Counted from the first letter of the stretch, positions 1 to 8,839 are shown. The stretch: 64,000 nt of DNA from Leisingera thetidis (GCF_025857195.1 NZ_CP109787.1:3785001-3849000), one strand, 5' to 3'. Numbers and translations are program-made. Notes: generated from the letters alone by a model not told the origin.

Positions 1-2
1 TG

Positions 3-368
3 GAGGATTTGTCCGACCAACTGGAGGAAACCCCTTTCTACAGCGATGTCATGCAGGTGCTGTTTGATGCTCGCTATGCACTTGACCCTGAAGGGTTTCG
101 TGTTGCGCTATTGGAAGCGCGTGATTTCCTGGGCGCTTATCTGGCAGCAGCCTGGAGCAGTCTGGACGCAGAAAACCTCACTTATGCGGCGGTCGGAGAC
201 GCACTTCTGGCAGTTGATCTGGAAACAACCGGCGGCGCTTTTCAGACGATCATTGCAGGCAACTTCCGGATGCGCGGGATTGGCCTGGTCCAGGCAGGTC
301 CGCGCTTGGCCAAAGCGGATGAGGACAGTCATGCCCATTCCGTGCGAACGCGGGTGCCGGGCAGCTGA
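3..368 (+). CDS. Unknown protein, probably 5'-truncated by the window edge
   Basis: The reading frame is already open at base 3 and runs to a TGA at 366-368. A TTG at 9 preceded by GGAGGA (2-7) could be a start, but the spacing is too short for a good ribosome site, so a gene entering from outside the window is as likely. The visible 120 residues are acidic and helix-rich with no motif I recognise. The last 12 codons run through GTGCCGGGCAGC, which resembles the end of the palindromic element seen in transposases further along, so the C-terminus may be altered. No function assigned. Confidence 0.45.
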   Translation, partial: EDLSDQLEETPFYSDVMQVLFDARYALDPEGFRVALLEARDFLGAYLAAAWSSLDAENLTYAAVGDALLAVDLETTGGAFQTIIAGNFRMRGIGLVQAGPRLAKADEDSHAHSVRTRVPGS

Positions 369-514
369 ATTGCCATTTGGCTATAAATTTTATTCGTTTT
401 GTGGTATTTCCTGTTTTAGGGGGACTTTTCCAAATATGAGACCGGCAAGCTTTTTGGCCCGGCTTTGCGAAGGGATCTTCCGGTGTTTGTTCCATAGCCA
501 CAGGAGTGAGTAAG

Positions 515-1060
515 GTGGCAGAGACGTTACTCAGTTTTTCAGAAGTGTTACTGTTCGGACGGCTGGTCGAAGACCTGAAAATAAAGAAGGCGAACCGCAA
601 GGGACGACTGGGTGCCAACGGTTTCCTCGCCAGACAGCTTGCGGACAAGAAAGATCCAAGATTCGCGCGGATTTATGGTTTTGCCTACGAAGGCGCGTTC
701 TATCAACTGCCGGAACCGTTGATCCTGCTGGTGCATGGCGAGGGCGAAAAAAGCTTCAATGAATGCGGCGGGCAGGCAATCGCTCCTATGGATCCGTCTA
801 AGTCCGGCGTGGCGGCAGCCGATTTCCAAATGTCAGCCGACGTCATGTATTGGGAATATGACAAGGCAGATTTCACGATCCGTATGGACCTGATGACAGG
901 CATGTTCGAGCAGGTTCTGCTGGATGTTTTTTTTGCTGGCGGACCCGGTGTCAGCGGAGCCAAGGTCAGCGGTGCCAAAGTGAGCGGCGCCAAGGTCAGC
1001 GGTGCAAAAGTGAGTGGTGCCAAGGTCAGCGGTGCCAAAGCCCGCGGTTCCGGCGATTGA
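515..1060 (+). CDS. Unknown protein with six C-terminal VSGAK pentapeptide repeats
   Basis: A 181-residue protein. I chose GTG at 515 because AGGAG (502-506) sits 8 nt upstream; the earlier in-frame GTG at 506 overlaps that site. Residues 1-145 form an apparently globular domain (starting AETLLSFSEV, with YEGAFYQLPEP in the middle) that I do not recognise. Residues 146-175 are six perfect VSGAK repeats followed by ARGSGD, giving a flexible basic tail. There is no signal peptide or membrane segment. It follows the partial gene at 3-368 on the same strand after 146 bp and converges with the cyclase gene. A binding or multimerising role for the tail is only a guess. Confidence 0.7.
   Translation: MAETLLSFSEVLLFGRLVEDLKIKKANRKGRLGANGFLARQLADKKDPRFARIYGFAYEGAFYQLPEPLILLVHGEGEKSFNECGGQAIAPMDPSKSGVAAADFQMSADVMYWEYDKADFTIRMDLMTGMFEQVLLDVFFAGGPGVSGAKVSGAKVSGAKVSGAKVSGAKVSGAKARGSGD
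950..1039 (+). repeat. Six tandem 15-bp coding repeats (VSGAK)
   Basis: Six 15-bp units encode VSGAK. Units tend to alternate between GTCAGCGGTGCCAAG and GTGAGCGGCGCCAAA variants, giving a 30-bp higher-order period. The synonymous differences suggest either expansion of a two-unit block or selection on the peptide. The length is a multiple of three, so copy-number change would keep the frame. Confidence 0.95.
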
Positions 1061-1153
1061 GCGGTTTCAGCGAGCTGCTCTTGATGGTCTGCCAGGTCTG
1101 CGGCGGCAGGCCCGCTGCCTGATCGGCTTCGCCCGCAGGGCATGCAGCTGTTG

Positions 1154-2923
1154 TCAGAACCCGGCCTTCTTCAGACCGTCGACAAAGTGGCGAGTGTCTT
1201 CTTCCAGCCGGTCGGGCTGCACCTTGGTCCAGCGGTCCAGCGAGAAATTCGGATGCGCTTCGCGGTGCCTGGCAGCCATGTCGCGGGCCAACTCCATCTT
1301 TCCCAGTTGCGCATAGCTGGCGGCCAGCATTCTCTGGCCCTCGGTCGGGTTGTTCATTCTGGTGAGAGTTTCAATCACCGCATCATATTGCTTGAGATTG
1401 TAGTAGGCCCCACCCAGATGCCAGAGGTACTGGTCGGGAAAATAGGGGTTGAGGCGCATTGCCTGCTGCAGGTGCTCGATGGCGGTTTCGTTCTCGCCGG
1501 AATGAGCCAGCGCATCGGCGTAATCCGACAGCAGGTCGGCATCATTCGGGTTCAGTGCGAGGGCGCGCCGGTAGGCGCCGATCGCAGCGTCGTGTTCCTT
1601 GCGGTAAAGATGCACGAAGCCGAGTTCGCCAAAGCCGCGGGCATCGGTCGGATCAAGTTCCACCGCCTTCTGCGCAAAGGTCAAGGCGGTGTCCAACGCG
1701 TGCTCGGAGTCTTTGGCCCAGGAATAGCGCCAATCGATGTTCATCGTGCGTGAGATTGCTGCTGATGCCCTGGCATAATCCTGATCACGGGCCAGCGCCC
1801 GTTCATACAGAGTATGCGCTTCGTGGTTGTCTTGCCGGGTGTAGCGGAAAATGAACTGCTGCCCGCGCAGGACATAGCCATAGGCGGCAAGGTCAGCGGG
1901 CGCCGTCTGCGTTGACCGTTTGCGTTCCTGGGCCTCGATCAGCACCGCGGTTGCCGCCACGATGGCTTCGGTCACCTCGTCCTGAATGGCGAATATGTCG
2001 TCGATATCCCGGTCATAGCGTTCGCCCCAGATGGTCCGGCCGGACTCTGCGTCGATCAGTTCGATGGCGATCCGGACCCGTGCTGCGGCCCGCCGGACAC
2101 TGCCGCGGGCCACATAGCGCACCCCCAGTTCGCGCGCGGCCTCCTGCGGCGGCATCGAGCGGGCCTTGAAGAAGAATGAGGAATTGCGTGCAATGACAAA
2201 GAGGTTCTTGAACTTGGACAGGTTCAGGATGATGTCTTCCGTCAGCCCGTCGGCGAACCAGCTGTCGGACTGTTCCCCGCCGAGGCTGGCAAAGGGGAGC
2301 ACGGCAACTGAAGGAATATCAGGCGGCGGCTGGCCCGCGGGCGGCGGATCCGGGCGCCGGGTGGCAGCCATCGCCGCGCCGGCGACCTCGCTGCGCACGC
2401 AATAGGCGGCCACCGGCTCCGCAATGTTCTTGAGCCGTTGCGGGCCGAGGAATTCGAAGCCAAACCGCAGCCTGTTGCGGATCTGCTCATAGACAGCTGC
2501 GCTGACAAAGACCCGGCCCGGTTCGGCTATTTCCTGCAGCCGGGCGGCAATGTTGACATTATCGCCATGAATGCCGCGGTCATCGACCAGGATTTCGCCC
2601 ATGTGCACACCGGCGCGGAACCGCAGGCGCTGCCCTTCCGGCCGCGCGCTGTTGGCCCGGTGTGCGATGCGATGCAGCTCGACGCCGAATTTGACGGCAT
2701 TTGTGGCGGTCTCAAACAGTGCCAGAACCCCGTCACCGCGGACCGCGACCACTTGCCCGTCATGGTTCTGGCAGGCCGCTTCAAGTTGTTCCAGCAGGGA
2801 CTTCAGCGCGCTGTAGGTGTCAATCTCGTCATTGCCCATCAGCCGGGCATATCCGACGACATCGGCAAACAGCACTGCACCAAGCTGACGCCGGACCGAT
2901 GTTGTCTTGTTGTGGCTGCTCAC
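1154..2923 (-). CDS. Class III adenylate/guanylate cyclase with TolB-like and TPR domains
   Basis: A 589-residue protein. GTG at 2923 is preceded by AGGAGGAGG at good spacing; the open frame further upstream is low complexity. Residues ~10-180 are a class III nucleotide cyclase domain: FADVVGYARLM carries the first metal Asp, RGDGVLALF the second, and NIAARLQ the transition-state Asn/Arg. Next comes a TolB N-terminal-like segment (IPSVAVLPFASL ... FADGLTEDI) and then about four TPR repeats to the C-terminus. Such architectures are common in rhizobia and roseobacters, presumably making cAMP in response to protein partners. No membrane segment is visible, so it is probably cytoplasmic. It is followed on the opposite side by the repeat protein. 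Confidence 0.88.
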   Translation of the reverse strand: MSSHNKTTSVRRQLGAVLFADVVGYARLMGNDEIDTYSALKSLLEQLEAACQNHDGQVVAVRGDGVLALFETATNAVKFGVELHRIAHRANSARPEGQRLRFRAGVHMGEILVDDRGIHGDNVNIAARLQEIAEPGRVFVSAAVYEQIRNRLRFGFEFLGPQRLKNIAEPVAAYCVRSEVAGAAMAATRRPDPPPAGQPPPDIPSVAVLPFASLGGEQSDSWFADGLTEDIILNLSKFKNLFVIARNSSFFFKARSMPPQEAARELGVRYVARGSVRRAAARVRIAIELIDAESGRTIWGERYDRDIDDIFAIQDEVTEAIVAATAVLIEAQERKRSTQTAPADLAAYGYVLRGQQFIFRYTRQDNHEAHTLYERALARDQDYARASAAISRTMNIDWRYSWAKDSEHALDTALTFAQKAVELDPTDARGFGELGFVHLYRKEHDAAIGAYRRALALNPNDADLLSDYADALAHSGENETAIEHLQQAMRLNPYFPDQYLWHLGGAYYNLKQYDAVIETLTRMNNPTEGQRMLAASYAQLGKMELARDMAARHREAHPNFSLDRWTKVQPDRLEEDTRHFVDGLKKAGF

Positions 2924-2972
2924 AAGCTGTCCTCCTCCTGTGAGTGCGGGCTGAAGCCGCCGGGGAATCCGG

Positions 2973-3623
2973 TCAGCCTGCGGGCGGGTCTGCCGGACCG
3001 GGCGGCCAAGCCCAGCCGGAAACGTCTGCGCCGCGGAAACGAACGCGCAGCCTGGCGTCAAGGTCCCGCGCCAGCGTTCTGCGGCTGGCCTCCCATTCTT
3101 CCCGCAGGATTCCAACCGCGACCATGTCGAAAAACCGGCCTTCTGCGAACCAAGCTGTCCGCATCCTGCCTTCGGTTAGGAAACCGGCCCGTGCTGTCAG
3201 TTCCTCGCTGCGGGTGTTGTCGGACCGGTAGTAGGATGTAACGCGATTTAGCCCGATCTGGCGGAAGGCAAAGTCCAGAAGCAGCGCAATCGACCGGATG
3301 CCGATGCCGTGCCTGCGCCAGGGCTCATCGATAAAGACGGCGACGACGGCATCACGGTTCACCGCAGAAATATTCTCCAGCCCGGCGATGCCGCACAGCC
3401 CGCCTGTTTCTGAGACAATTGCAAACCAGCACTTCCCGGCATCTGCTGCCGCATCCGTTAGCGGGTTCCAAGCCTGTTCAATACCGGCCGCGTTAAGCGG
3501 CACCCGCGCTGAGCGGTCGAAACAGGCCAGATCGGCGATATTCCGAAACCAGCCGGCCATTACAGGGAGGTCCCCCGTTTCCAGCGGCCGGAGCCGAAAA
3601 CCTACTGACTGCCTGTTCGGCAT
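2973..3623 (-). CDS. GNAT-family N-acetyltransferase
   Basis: A 216-residue acetyltransferase of the RimJ/RimL-like branch. ATG at 3623 has AGAGGACA upstream. The fold is visible as FRLRPLETGDLPVMAGWF (strand 1/helix 1), a central VAVFIDEPWRRHGIGIRSI segment forming the acetyl-CoA pyrophosphate loop, and LNRVTSYYRSDNTRSEELTARAGF near the C-terminus, matching the R-x-N-x-x-x-x-L-x-x-x-G-F signature. The last ~35 residues are Arg-rich and lie outside the fold. It lies 49 bp upstream of the cyclase gene on the same strand, so the two may be cotranscribed. The substrate cannot be told from sequence. Confidence 0.82.
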   Translation of the reverse strand: MPNRQSVGFRLRPLETGDLPVMAGWFRNIADLACFDRSARVPLNAAGIEQAWNPLTDAAADAGKCWFAIVSETGGLCGIAGLENISAVNRDAVVAVFIDEPWRRHGIGIRSIALLLDFAFRQIGLNRVTSYYRSDNTRSEELTARAGFLTEGRMRTAWFAEGRFFDMVAVGILREEWEASRRTLARDLDARLRVRFRGADVSGWAWPPGPADPPAG

Positions 3624-3925
3624 GGGCTGTCCTCTTTTACTTTGCAACATGCCGCATTTCTGGCGCCCGATGCAGCCGGGAGAAGAGCGGTTGCTGGCTT
3701 TATACCACATTTCCGGCCGGTCCGGGGGCGCGGGAGACAGGCTCAGGAAAGGGCTTGCCGCTTCGGCATGGGGCAGTCACGTCCAAATTTCGCGCAGGTC
3801 ATTTGAAGGAAAGCTGCCAGACCGGGACCTTGCCTCTCTGACTGAAGGGAGCAGGCAAGAATTGCAGCAAGAGATGCCTTTTGGGGTTGCGCCTTTGCGG
3901 TGCTGTGATTAAACCCCGCCGCAGT
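3624..3925. other. Intergenic region upstream of tRNA-Arg
   Basis: About 300 bp between the divergent acetyltransferase and tRNA genes. I see no convincing coding sequence. It should hold the promoters of both genes, but no strong -35/-10 pair stands out. Confidence 0.5.
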
Positions 3926-4002
3926 GGACCGATAGCTCAGCTGGATAGAGTACTTGACTACGAATCAAGGGGTCGGGGGTTCGAATCCTCCTCGGTCCGC
4001 CA
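3926..4002 (+). tRNA. tRNA-Arg (anticodon ACG)
   Basis: A complete 77-nt cloverleaf with encoded CCA (4000-4002). The acceptor stem pairs GGACCGA with TCGGTCC, the D arm has AGCTCAGCTGGATAGAGT, and the anticodon stem CTTGA/TCAAG closes a CTACGAA loop with ACG at 3960-3962. The T arm contains GTTCGAATC. The wobble A34 is normally deaminated to inosine in tRNA-Arg(ACG). The gene-poor, IS-rich tract that follows makes it a plausible island boundary, but no integrase adjoins it. Confidence 0.97.
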
Positions 4003-4811
4003 CTTCCCAAATTGTCGGGCGACCATAGTTTTGCCATTTGCGGCAGAACCTTTCCTTTTTAGTGTCTCCAACATCCCCGCTCACGCCGCCTGTTCCGCCA
4101 GTGGCGAAGCCTTCGCTGATTTCACTTCGGAAGACCTCGTGTCTGCCGGAGGGCAAAGCAGGGTGGGCGCAGCCCGGACTGCGGCCGGACGGTGATCTGA
4201 CACACGGGGCCGGAGCGGTGAAATTGGGAGGGGCCCGCGCCTGGCGCGGGAAGAACCGGATTTCTCCGTGGAGGCTGACGCGCAGCGGCATCAGAACCCG
4301 TGCTCAGATTGCCGACCGGACGGCAGGCGGACCAATTAAACGGAAAATGCCGGGCGCGCTAGAGCGGAGCGGAGGCGCGGCTGGCATCTGTGCAAGCGAT
4401 CGCGGTCTCGTCCGCAATCACATTCTAAATTAGGCAGGAGGGCCAGGAAGAAAGCAGCCGGCGAGATCTTCAACTGCCATTTGCCACGCGGATCACGAAC
4501 TCACACACAGCCGGACATACCGGACTTACGCGCCAGCAGCGGGTGCAGGTGCAGGAAGCCTAAAACTCTGTTCGCGCCCGCTGCTGTAGGATATCGGCGG
4601 CGCGGCAGATTTCCCCAGACCAGACATTCAAGTCCACGTTGTGGGGCGACTGCAAACCGTCCGTTCGCTGGGCAGTAGCCGGAGAAGCGGGACGAGCAGA
4701 GAAAGCGTGTCTTCGCTTCGGTCAAACAAGGCCCGGTGCAGTTTGGGAGGTGCCGACGTTGATCGGAGCTCCCTCCGGCCTTCGATGGTCCGCATCTCTA
4801 AGGGGCGCCGG
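4003..4811. other. Gene-free 0.8-kb stretch between tRNA-Arg and an IS3 element
   Basis: Several short frames are open here on both strands but none has a ribosome site, family similarity I recognise, or plausible composition. The segment looks like decayed or rearranged DNA following the tRNA. I see no CRISPR, tandem repeat or strong terminator. Confidence 0.5.
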
Positions 4812-4829
4812 TGACCTGCCACTGAACGT

Positions 4830-5797
4830 TCATCCAGCCGCGACCGGAGCCGGGTTGCTTTTTACGCCGGTCGGCGCAGGTTGAGCAATCGCCCGGCGCG
4901 CGGAGCTTTCATCCCGCGCAGCGGGGCGGGCGGTTGCGGTGGCGAGGGTGCGCGCATAATCGGCCGGGGTCAGGCAGTCCAATGCCGAATGCGGGCGTTC
5001 CGTGTTGCAGCCGGCCGCCCAGGCAGCGATCACGGCACGCGCATGGGCCAGGTCGCGGAACATGGTCTCGTTGAGCAACGCATCGCGCATTCGCCCGTTG
5101 AAACTGTCCACGAAGCCATTCTGCATCGGCCTGCCTGGCGCGATGCAATGCCATTCAGCCCGGTGCCCGGAACACCACCGCAGGATGGCATTACAGGTCA
5201 GTTCCGTCCCGTTGCCGCCGGCAATCATCCCGGGCTTGCCGCGGCGCTCGATCAGGACCGTCAATTCACGCGCCACACGGCGGTCCGGGATAGAGGTATC
5301 CGGGATCGCTGCCAGGCAGCCGCGGGTGCCATCGTCGACCAGGTCGAGAACGCGGACGCGCTGGCCGGCGGCGAATTGATCCTGGACGAAATCCAATGAC
5401 CAGCGCGCGTCGGGCCGTGCCTCAACGAGGATCGGGGCTCGTGTGGCGGCCGCCTTGCGCCGGGCCTTTCGCTGGCGCGCGGCCAGCCCCTCCCCGCGGC
5501 GGAGCCGATAAATCCGGTTGATCCCCGAAGCTTCTCCCTCTCGGCGCAACAGCACGGAGAGCCGCCCCTCTCATGGTTTGCAAGCAAACCACTGCCGGAC
5601 AGTGGATAGCCGAACCTGCGGCGCTCATTGGCCAAGTCCCGCAACCGGCCGCGCAGCACCCTGTCCGGCGCACGCCGGGCCTGGGCGCGGACCATCTTGC
5701 GATCCGCCCCGGCACTCCGGCACGCCCGCCGTTCCGAGAGCCCAGGCAGGGACCTCAGGTGCGCGGCTGCGTCGCGCTTCGCGGCAGGCGTCACCAC
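4830..5797 (-). pseudogene. IS3-family transposase orfB, frameshifted and lacking catalytic residues
   Basis: The N-terminal part (from GTG 5797, VTPAAKRDAAAHLRSL ... ERRRFGY) and the rve integrase part ([10 protein letters not shown] ... [16 protein letters not shown] ... [13 protein letters not shown]) are in different frames. The break coincides with a 40-nt palindromic element at 5565-5604; removing it restores the usual [13 protein letters not shown] join. The DDE triad is also decayed: the second Asp (normally SDNGTE) reads GGNGTE and the Glu (normally ESFNGR) reads DSFNGR. The normal product would form the transpososome with OrfA. Confidence 0.9.
5565..5604 (+). repeat. Palindromic insertion element, copy 1 (in IS3 orfB)
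   Basis: A 40-nt segment that interrupts the IS3 orfB frame. It starts CCCCTCTCA, continues with a perfect 8-bp stem TGGTTTGC / GCAAACCA (5574-5581 and 5584-5591) around a two-base loop, and ends CTGCCGGACAGTG. These ends match those of the copies in the IS5 and recombinase genes. The net insertion relative to the expected coding sequence is 41 nt. Confidence 0.8.
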
Positions 5798-6055
5798 TGT
5801 TTTGAACCCAGCTCCTTCATCGCGGCGGGATCAAGCTTCTGTTCGGCCAGCAGCGTCTTCAGCTTGGCGTTCTCGTCTTCGAGCGCCTTCAGCCGCTTCG
5901 CCTCGGGCACCGTCATGCCGCCGGACTTGGCCTTCCTGTTGCAGAAAGTGTCTTCCGGCATACCGTGCTTGCGGCACAGGTCAGCGCACTTGGCGCCTGC
6001 CTCGTGCCCGGCCAGGATGCCGATGATCTGCTCGTCCGAGAACCTTGTCCGCGTC
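5791..6055 (-). pseudogene. IS3-family orfA (HTH_Tnp_1), start lost
   Basis: The frame encodes RFSDEQIIGILAGHEAGAK, a helix-turn-helix of the IS3 OrfA type, followed by a leucine-zipper stretch (AKRLKALEDENAKLKTLLAE) and ending at TGA 5791-5793 overlapping the start of orfB. No ATG, GTG or TTG remains before the conserved start; the next in-frame codon upstream is a stop. In intact relatives this protein binds the terminal repeats. Confidence 0.8.
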
Positions 6056-6119
6056 AGTGTCCGTCCTCAGGTTGGGCTGGACTCCAATCGAAGGTGGAGG
6101 AAAACCCCCTGGCAGGTCA

Positions 6120-6655
6120 CGCGCTAAAGCCACCATTGGCCGCAGTGGTTTTGACCCGCTACCGCAGTTCTCCTAGCATTTTGGCAATCATGGCATGGCC
6201 AGCCGATCTTATCATTGGAGCTCGGTCCAGTACTGTTTGAGAAGAAACTTATGCATCAAGGATGACGGGCGTTAATTCAGAACTTGAAGTTACGTACCGG
6301 TTTTTCTTGGACCGACATTGGAAATGCCGGTGGCCGGACGACGTTCTGACAGCAATTGAATGGATGTGAGAGCGGCCCGAAACTGGACTGCTCCCAAAAT
6401 TCCCCGCATGGTTTCCTGCGCTTGCAAGTTCACTTAAGCAGGCGTTTTTTGTGGCTGCATGATTGCCCACCTTGTCGATCAGTTCAGCAACCGAATCACC
6501 ACCTGCGGCCAACCGTGCCCTTCCTGCGCTGGAAGGTTTGCGGATCTTTCCTGGCGCCTGCGATCCGGCCGGGAGATGGAGGGGAAACGCCTCTGAAACA
6601 CGCCAATTTGCGCTCGAAATGCATGATTGCCGTCTTGACGCGCGGCAGTCCCGTC
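6120..6655. other. Intergenic region upstream of the copper operon
   Basis: About 535 bp with no convincing gene. The frames open here lack ribosome sites and recognisable products. The segment must carry the promoter of the operon beginning at 6656. I did not find a clear CueR-type dyad or other known copper-responsive operator. Confidence 0.5.
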
Positions 6656-7060
6656 ATGAGAAATACCCTCATGGCGTTTCTGGCACATATTTTCCAGCTG
6701 ATCAGGGTGACTGCTGCATTTGCAATGATCCTTGCGTTGGGATTTTCTCTGCCATCCGCCGCGCACACCATCGCGGGCCATCACGGCAATGCCGCGGTCT
6801 CGCAAACCGGGGAGAGCTATGCCGGTGCAGCCAGGCATGGCACGGGGCATGACGCAACCCAGACCGGCGCGCACCATGGCCAGGATAAATCTCAGACCAG
6901 CGACATCGGGAGCTGCTGTTCAGGCTCCTGCATGGCGGATGCGGTGCTGACCTTTTTGCCGGGGAAAACCTCCCTGGCGGAACCTGTACGGTGGAAGCAG
7001 AAGAATGCGCAGCTGCCGTCTCGCGAACAGCTCGCACTCCTGCGCCCGCCGAGAGCCTGA
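6656..7060 (+). CDS. Small exported His/Cys-rich protein, first gene of copper operon
   Basis: A 134-residue protein. I take ATG 6656 as start; ATG 6671 is an alternative. Residues ~10-38 form a hydrophobic export signal ending FSLPSAAHT. The mature part is rich in His (IAGHHGN, RHGTGHD, GAHHGQD) and has a GSCCSGSC cluster, both typical metal-binding features. No named family recognised. It precedes a lipoprotein, a TolC-like protein, a multicopper oxidase and a cupredoxin on the same strand, so a periplasmic copper-binding or sensing role is inferred from content and context. Confidence 0.65.
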   Translation: MRNTLMAFLAHIFQLIRVTAAFAMILALGFSLPSAAHTIAGHHGNAAVSQTGESYAGAARHGTGHDATQTGAHHGQDKSQTSDIGSCCSGSCMADAVLTFLPGKTSLAEPVRWKQKNAQLPSREQLALLRPPRA

Positions 7061-7143
7061 GGCATCTAAACCGTTTCAACGGGTACTAACCATCTCCTGC
7101 ACGCAATTGCAGGAACCGTGCAGATATTCCTCAGGAAAACCAC

Positions 7144-7368
7144 ATGAAATCTCTCTTTCTGGCCGGGGCAGGCGCCCTGCTGCTGGGGGCGTGCGCCAGG
7201 ACACCGGCTGCGCTGCCCGATACCACAGCTCTGCAAACTACCGCCGCGCAATCCGGCCCATACCGCGCCCTGAATTACCAATCTCCCCTCTCGGGTTTTG
7301 AAACTTACGACCCAAGCGGCCCTGCATCTTGGCGAGGCGTCAACGAGCAGCAGCAGGAGAACAATTGA
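7144..7368 (+). CDS. Small lipoprotein of the copper operon
   Basis: A 74-residue protein with a classical lipoprotein signal: MKSLFLAGAGALLLGAC, lipobox LLGAC with the acylated Cys at residue 17. AGGAAAA precedes ATG 7144. The 57-residue mature chain is Ala/Pro/Ser/Gln-rich with no fold I recognise. Its stop overlaps the next start (TGATG at 7366-7370), so translation is probably coupled with the TolC-like gene. It is probably an envelope partner of the outer-membrane protein. Confidence 0.8.
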   Translation: MKSLFLAGAGALLLGACARTPAALPDTTALQTTAAQSGPYRALNYQSPLSGFETYDPSGPASWRGVNEQQQENN

Positions 7369-8825
7369 TGTCAGCGAAAACTTGGCGCCTCCTGGCGCTG
7401 CCCTTGGTGCTGGCTGCCTGCACGGCTGCGGTGCCGGAGAAATTCACCAGTCCGCAGGCCGGGTTTGAAGAGGTCGCCAGCCAGACCTCGGCCGCTATCG
7501 GCAAGCGCACGGCCTTTGCCCAGACACAGGCCCAGAACCAGGCGCTGGCCAAGGAAGTCCGCCTGCTGGTCCACGGCAAGACGATCTCGGCTGAAACTGC
7601 GGTGCAGGCCGCGCTTCTGAACAACAAGGGGCTGCAGGTGTCTTATGCCGCGGTTGGGCTTTCGGCGGTCGGCGTCTGGCAGCAGATGACGCCAGAGAAC
7701 CCGGTGGTCTCGATCGGCCTGATGGGGATCGGCGCGCCGGAGCTGGGCCTGTACCGGGCGCTGGAATCCACCATCGCCGTGAACCTGCTGGACGTGCAGA
7801 CCCGCAAGCAGCGTATTGCTGTAGCCGAGGCGCAGTTTCAGCAGGCGCAGCTGAACGCGGTGAACGATACTCTGGCGCTTGCGGGGCAGACCCGGCGGGC
7901 CTGGATCAATGCGGTGGCGGCCTTTGAGCGGCTGAGCTATCTGCGCCAGGCCAGCGGAACAGCGGCAGCGGGAGCAGAGCTGGCCAGCCAGCTCGGCAAG
8001 ACCGGCGCACTGAACAAGGCGGGACAGGCGCGGGAGTTTGCCTTCAATGCCGAGCTTGCGGGGCAAGTGGCCCGTGCCCGGCTGGAGGCGCAGCTTGCCA
8101 AGGAGGAGCTGACGCGCCTGATGGGCCTGTGGGGCAGCGATGCCAACTACTATGTTCCGGATGCGTTGCCGCCATTGCCAAAGTCGCAGCCGCGGGTTGC
8201 GTCGATCGAAGCGGCGGCGTTGACAAACCGCGTCGATCTGAAGGTCGCCAGGCTCGGGCTGGAAGCGCAGGCCCGCGCCTTCGGCCTGACAGACCGGACC
8301 CGGCTGGTCACTGACCTGGAGCTGATTGCCGGCTTCGAGGCCGAGCGTGAACGCGAGGACGGGGCGACGGAAACCGAGACCCTGCCGCAACTGGAACTGG
8401 AGTTCGCCATACCGGTCTTTGACACCGGCAAGGCACGGATGCGCAAGGCGGAGCTCGCTTATTTGCAGGCGGCCAACGCATTGGCGGAACGGGCAGTCAA
8501 TGTCCGCTCAGAGGCCCGCAGTGCAGAGCTGGCCTATCACTCCTCCTATGAGATCGCGCGCCATTACCGCGATGTGCTGGTGCCGCTGCGCAAGACAATC
8601 GAGGAGGAAGGCCTGCTCAGCTACAACGGCATGATCACCAGCACCTTCGAACTGCTGACGGACGTGCGCGAAAAGCTGACGGGCTCGCTGGAGGCGGCCA
8701 ATGCCAAGCGCGATTTCTGGCTGGCCCAGGCGAATGTAAGTGCCGCGATCTACGGCGGCGGCACAAGTTCATCCCCGCAAGACGGCAGTGCCGAAATCGC
8801 CGCTGGCGGCGATGCAGGCCATTGA
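7368..8825 (+). CDS. TolC-family outer-membrane efflux lipoprotein
   Basis: A 485-residue protein. It starts at ATG 7368 (coupled TGATG) and has a lipoprotein signal MSAKTWRLLALPLVLAAC. The remainder is long alpha-helical with two OEP repeats: QNQALAKEVRLLVHGK ... EAQFQQAQLNAVNDTL in the first half, and LGLEAQARAFGLTD ... VRSEARSAELAYHSSYEIARHYRD in the second, as in CusC/NodT-type channels. An unusual point is that no RND pump or membrane fusion protein is encoded in this operon, so it must borrow an inner-membrane partner or have a different role. Confidence 0.85.
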   Translation: MSAKTWRLLALPLVLAACTAAVPEKFTSPQAGFEEVASQTSAAIGKRTAFAQTQAQNQALAKEVRLLVHGKTISAETAVQAALLNNKGLQVSYAAVGLSAVGVWQQMTPENPVVSIGLMGIGAPELGLYRALESTIAVNLLDVQTRKQRIAVAEAQFQQAQLNAVNDTLALAGQTRRAWINAVAAFERLSYLRQASGTAAAGAELASQLGKTGALNKAGQAREFAFNAELAGQVARARLEAQLAKEELTRLMGLWGSDANYYVPDALPPLPKSQPRVASIEAAALTNRVDLKVARLGLEAQARAFGLTDRTRLVTDLELIAGFEAEREREDGATETETLPQLELEFAIPVFDTGKARMRKAELAYLQAANALAERAVNVRSEARSAELAYHSSYEIARHYRDVLVPLRKTIEEEGLLSYNGMITSTFELLTDVREKLTGSLEAANAKRDFWLAQANVSAAIYGGGTSSSPQDGSAEIAAGGDAGH

Positions 8826-8839
8826 AAGGATCAAAGGAC

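Larger units (their letters stand above)
4812..6119 (-). mobile_element. IS3-family insertion sequence, decayed
   Basis: A 1308-bp element with perfect 10-bp terminal inverted repeats TGACCTGCCA (4812-4821) and TGGCAGGTCA (6110-6119), ending in the TG...CA dinucleotides of the IS3 family. It contains the two partly overlapping frames orfA and orfB on the minus strand. Flanking bases (cgg on the left, cgc on the right) do not form a clear target duplication, consistent with age or recombination. Both frames are damaged, so the copy should not move on its own. Confidence 0.9.

Noticed and set aside
950..1039. Tandem repeats as a CRISPR array
   Set aside because: There are no unique spacers; the 15-bp units are contiguous, in frame and coding.
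3926..4811. tRNA-Arg as an active island attachment site
   Set aside because: No integrase and no repeated tRNA 3' end were found beside it; only a gene-poor stretch follows.
5536..5550. CCCTCTCGGCGCAAC near the IS3 element
   Set aside because: It matches the element's left end but is the ordinary coding sequence for LLRREG in orfB, with no hairpin or right end after it.
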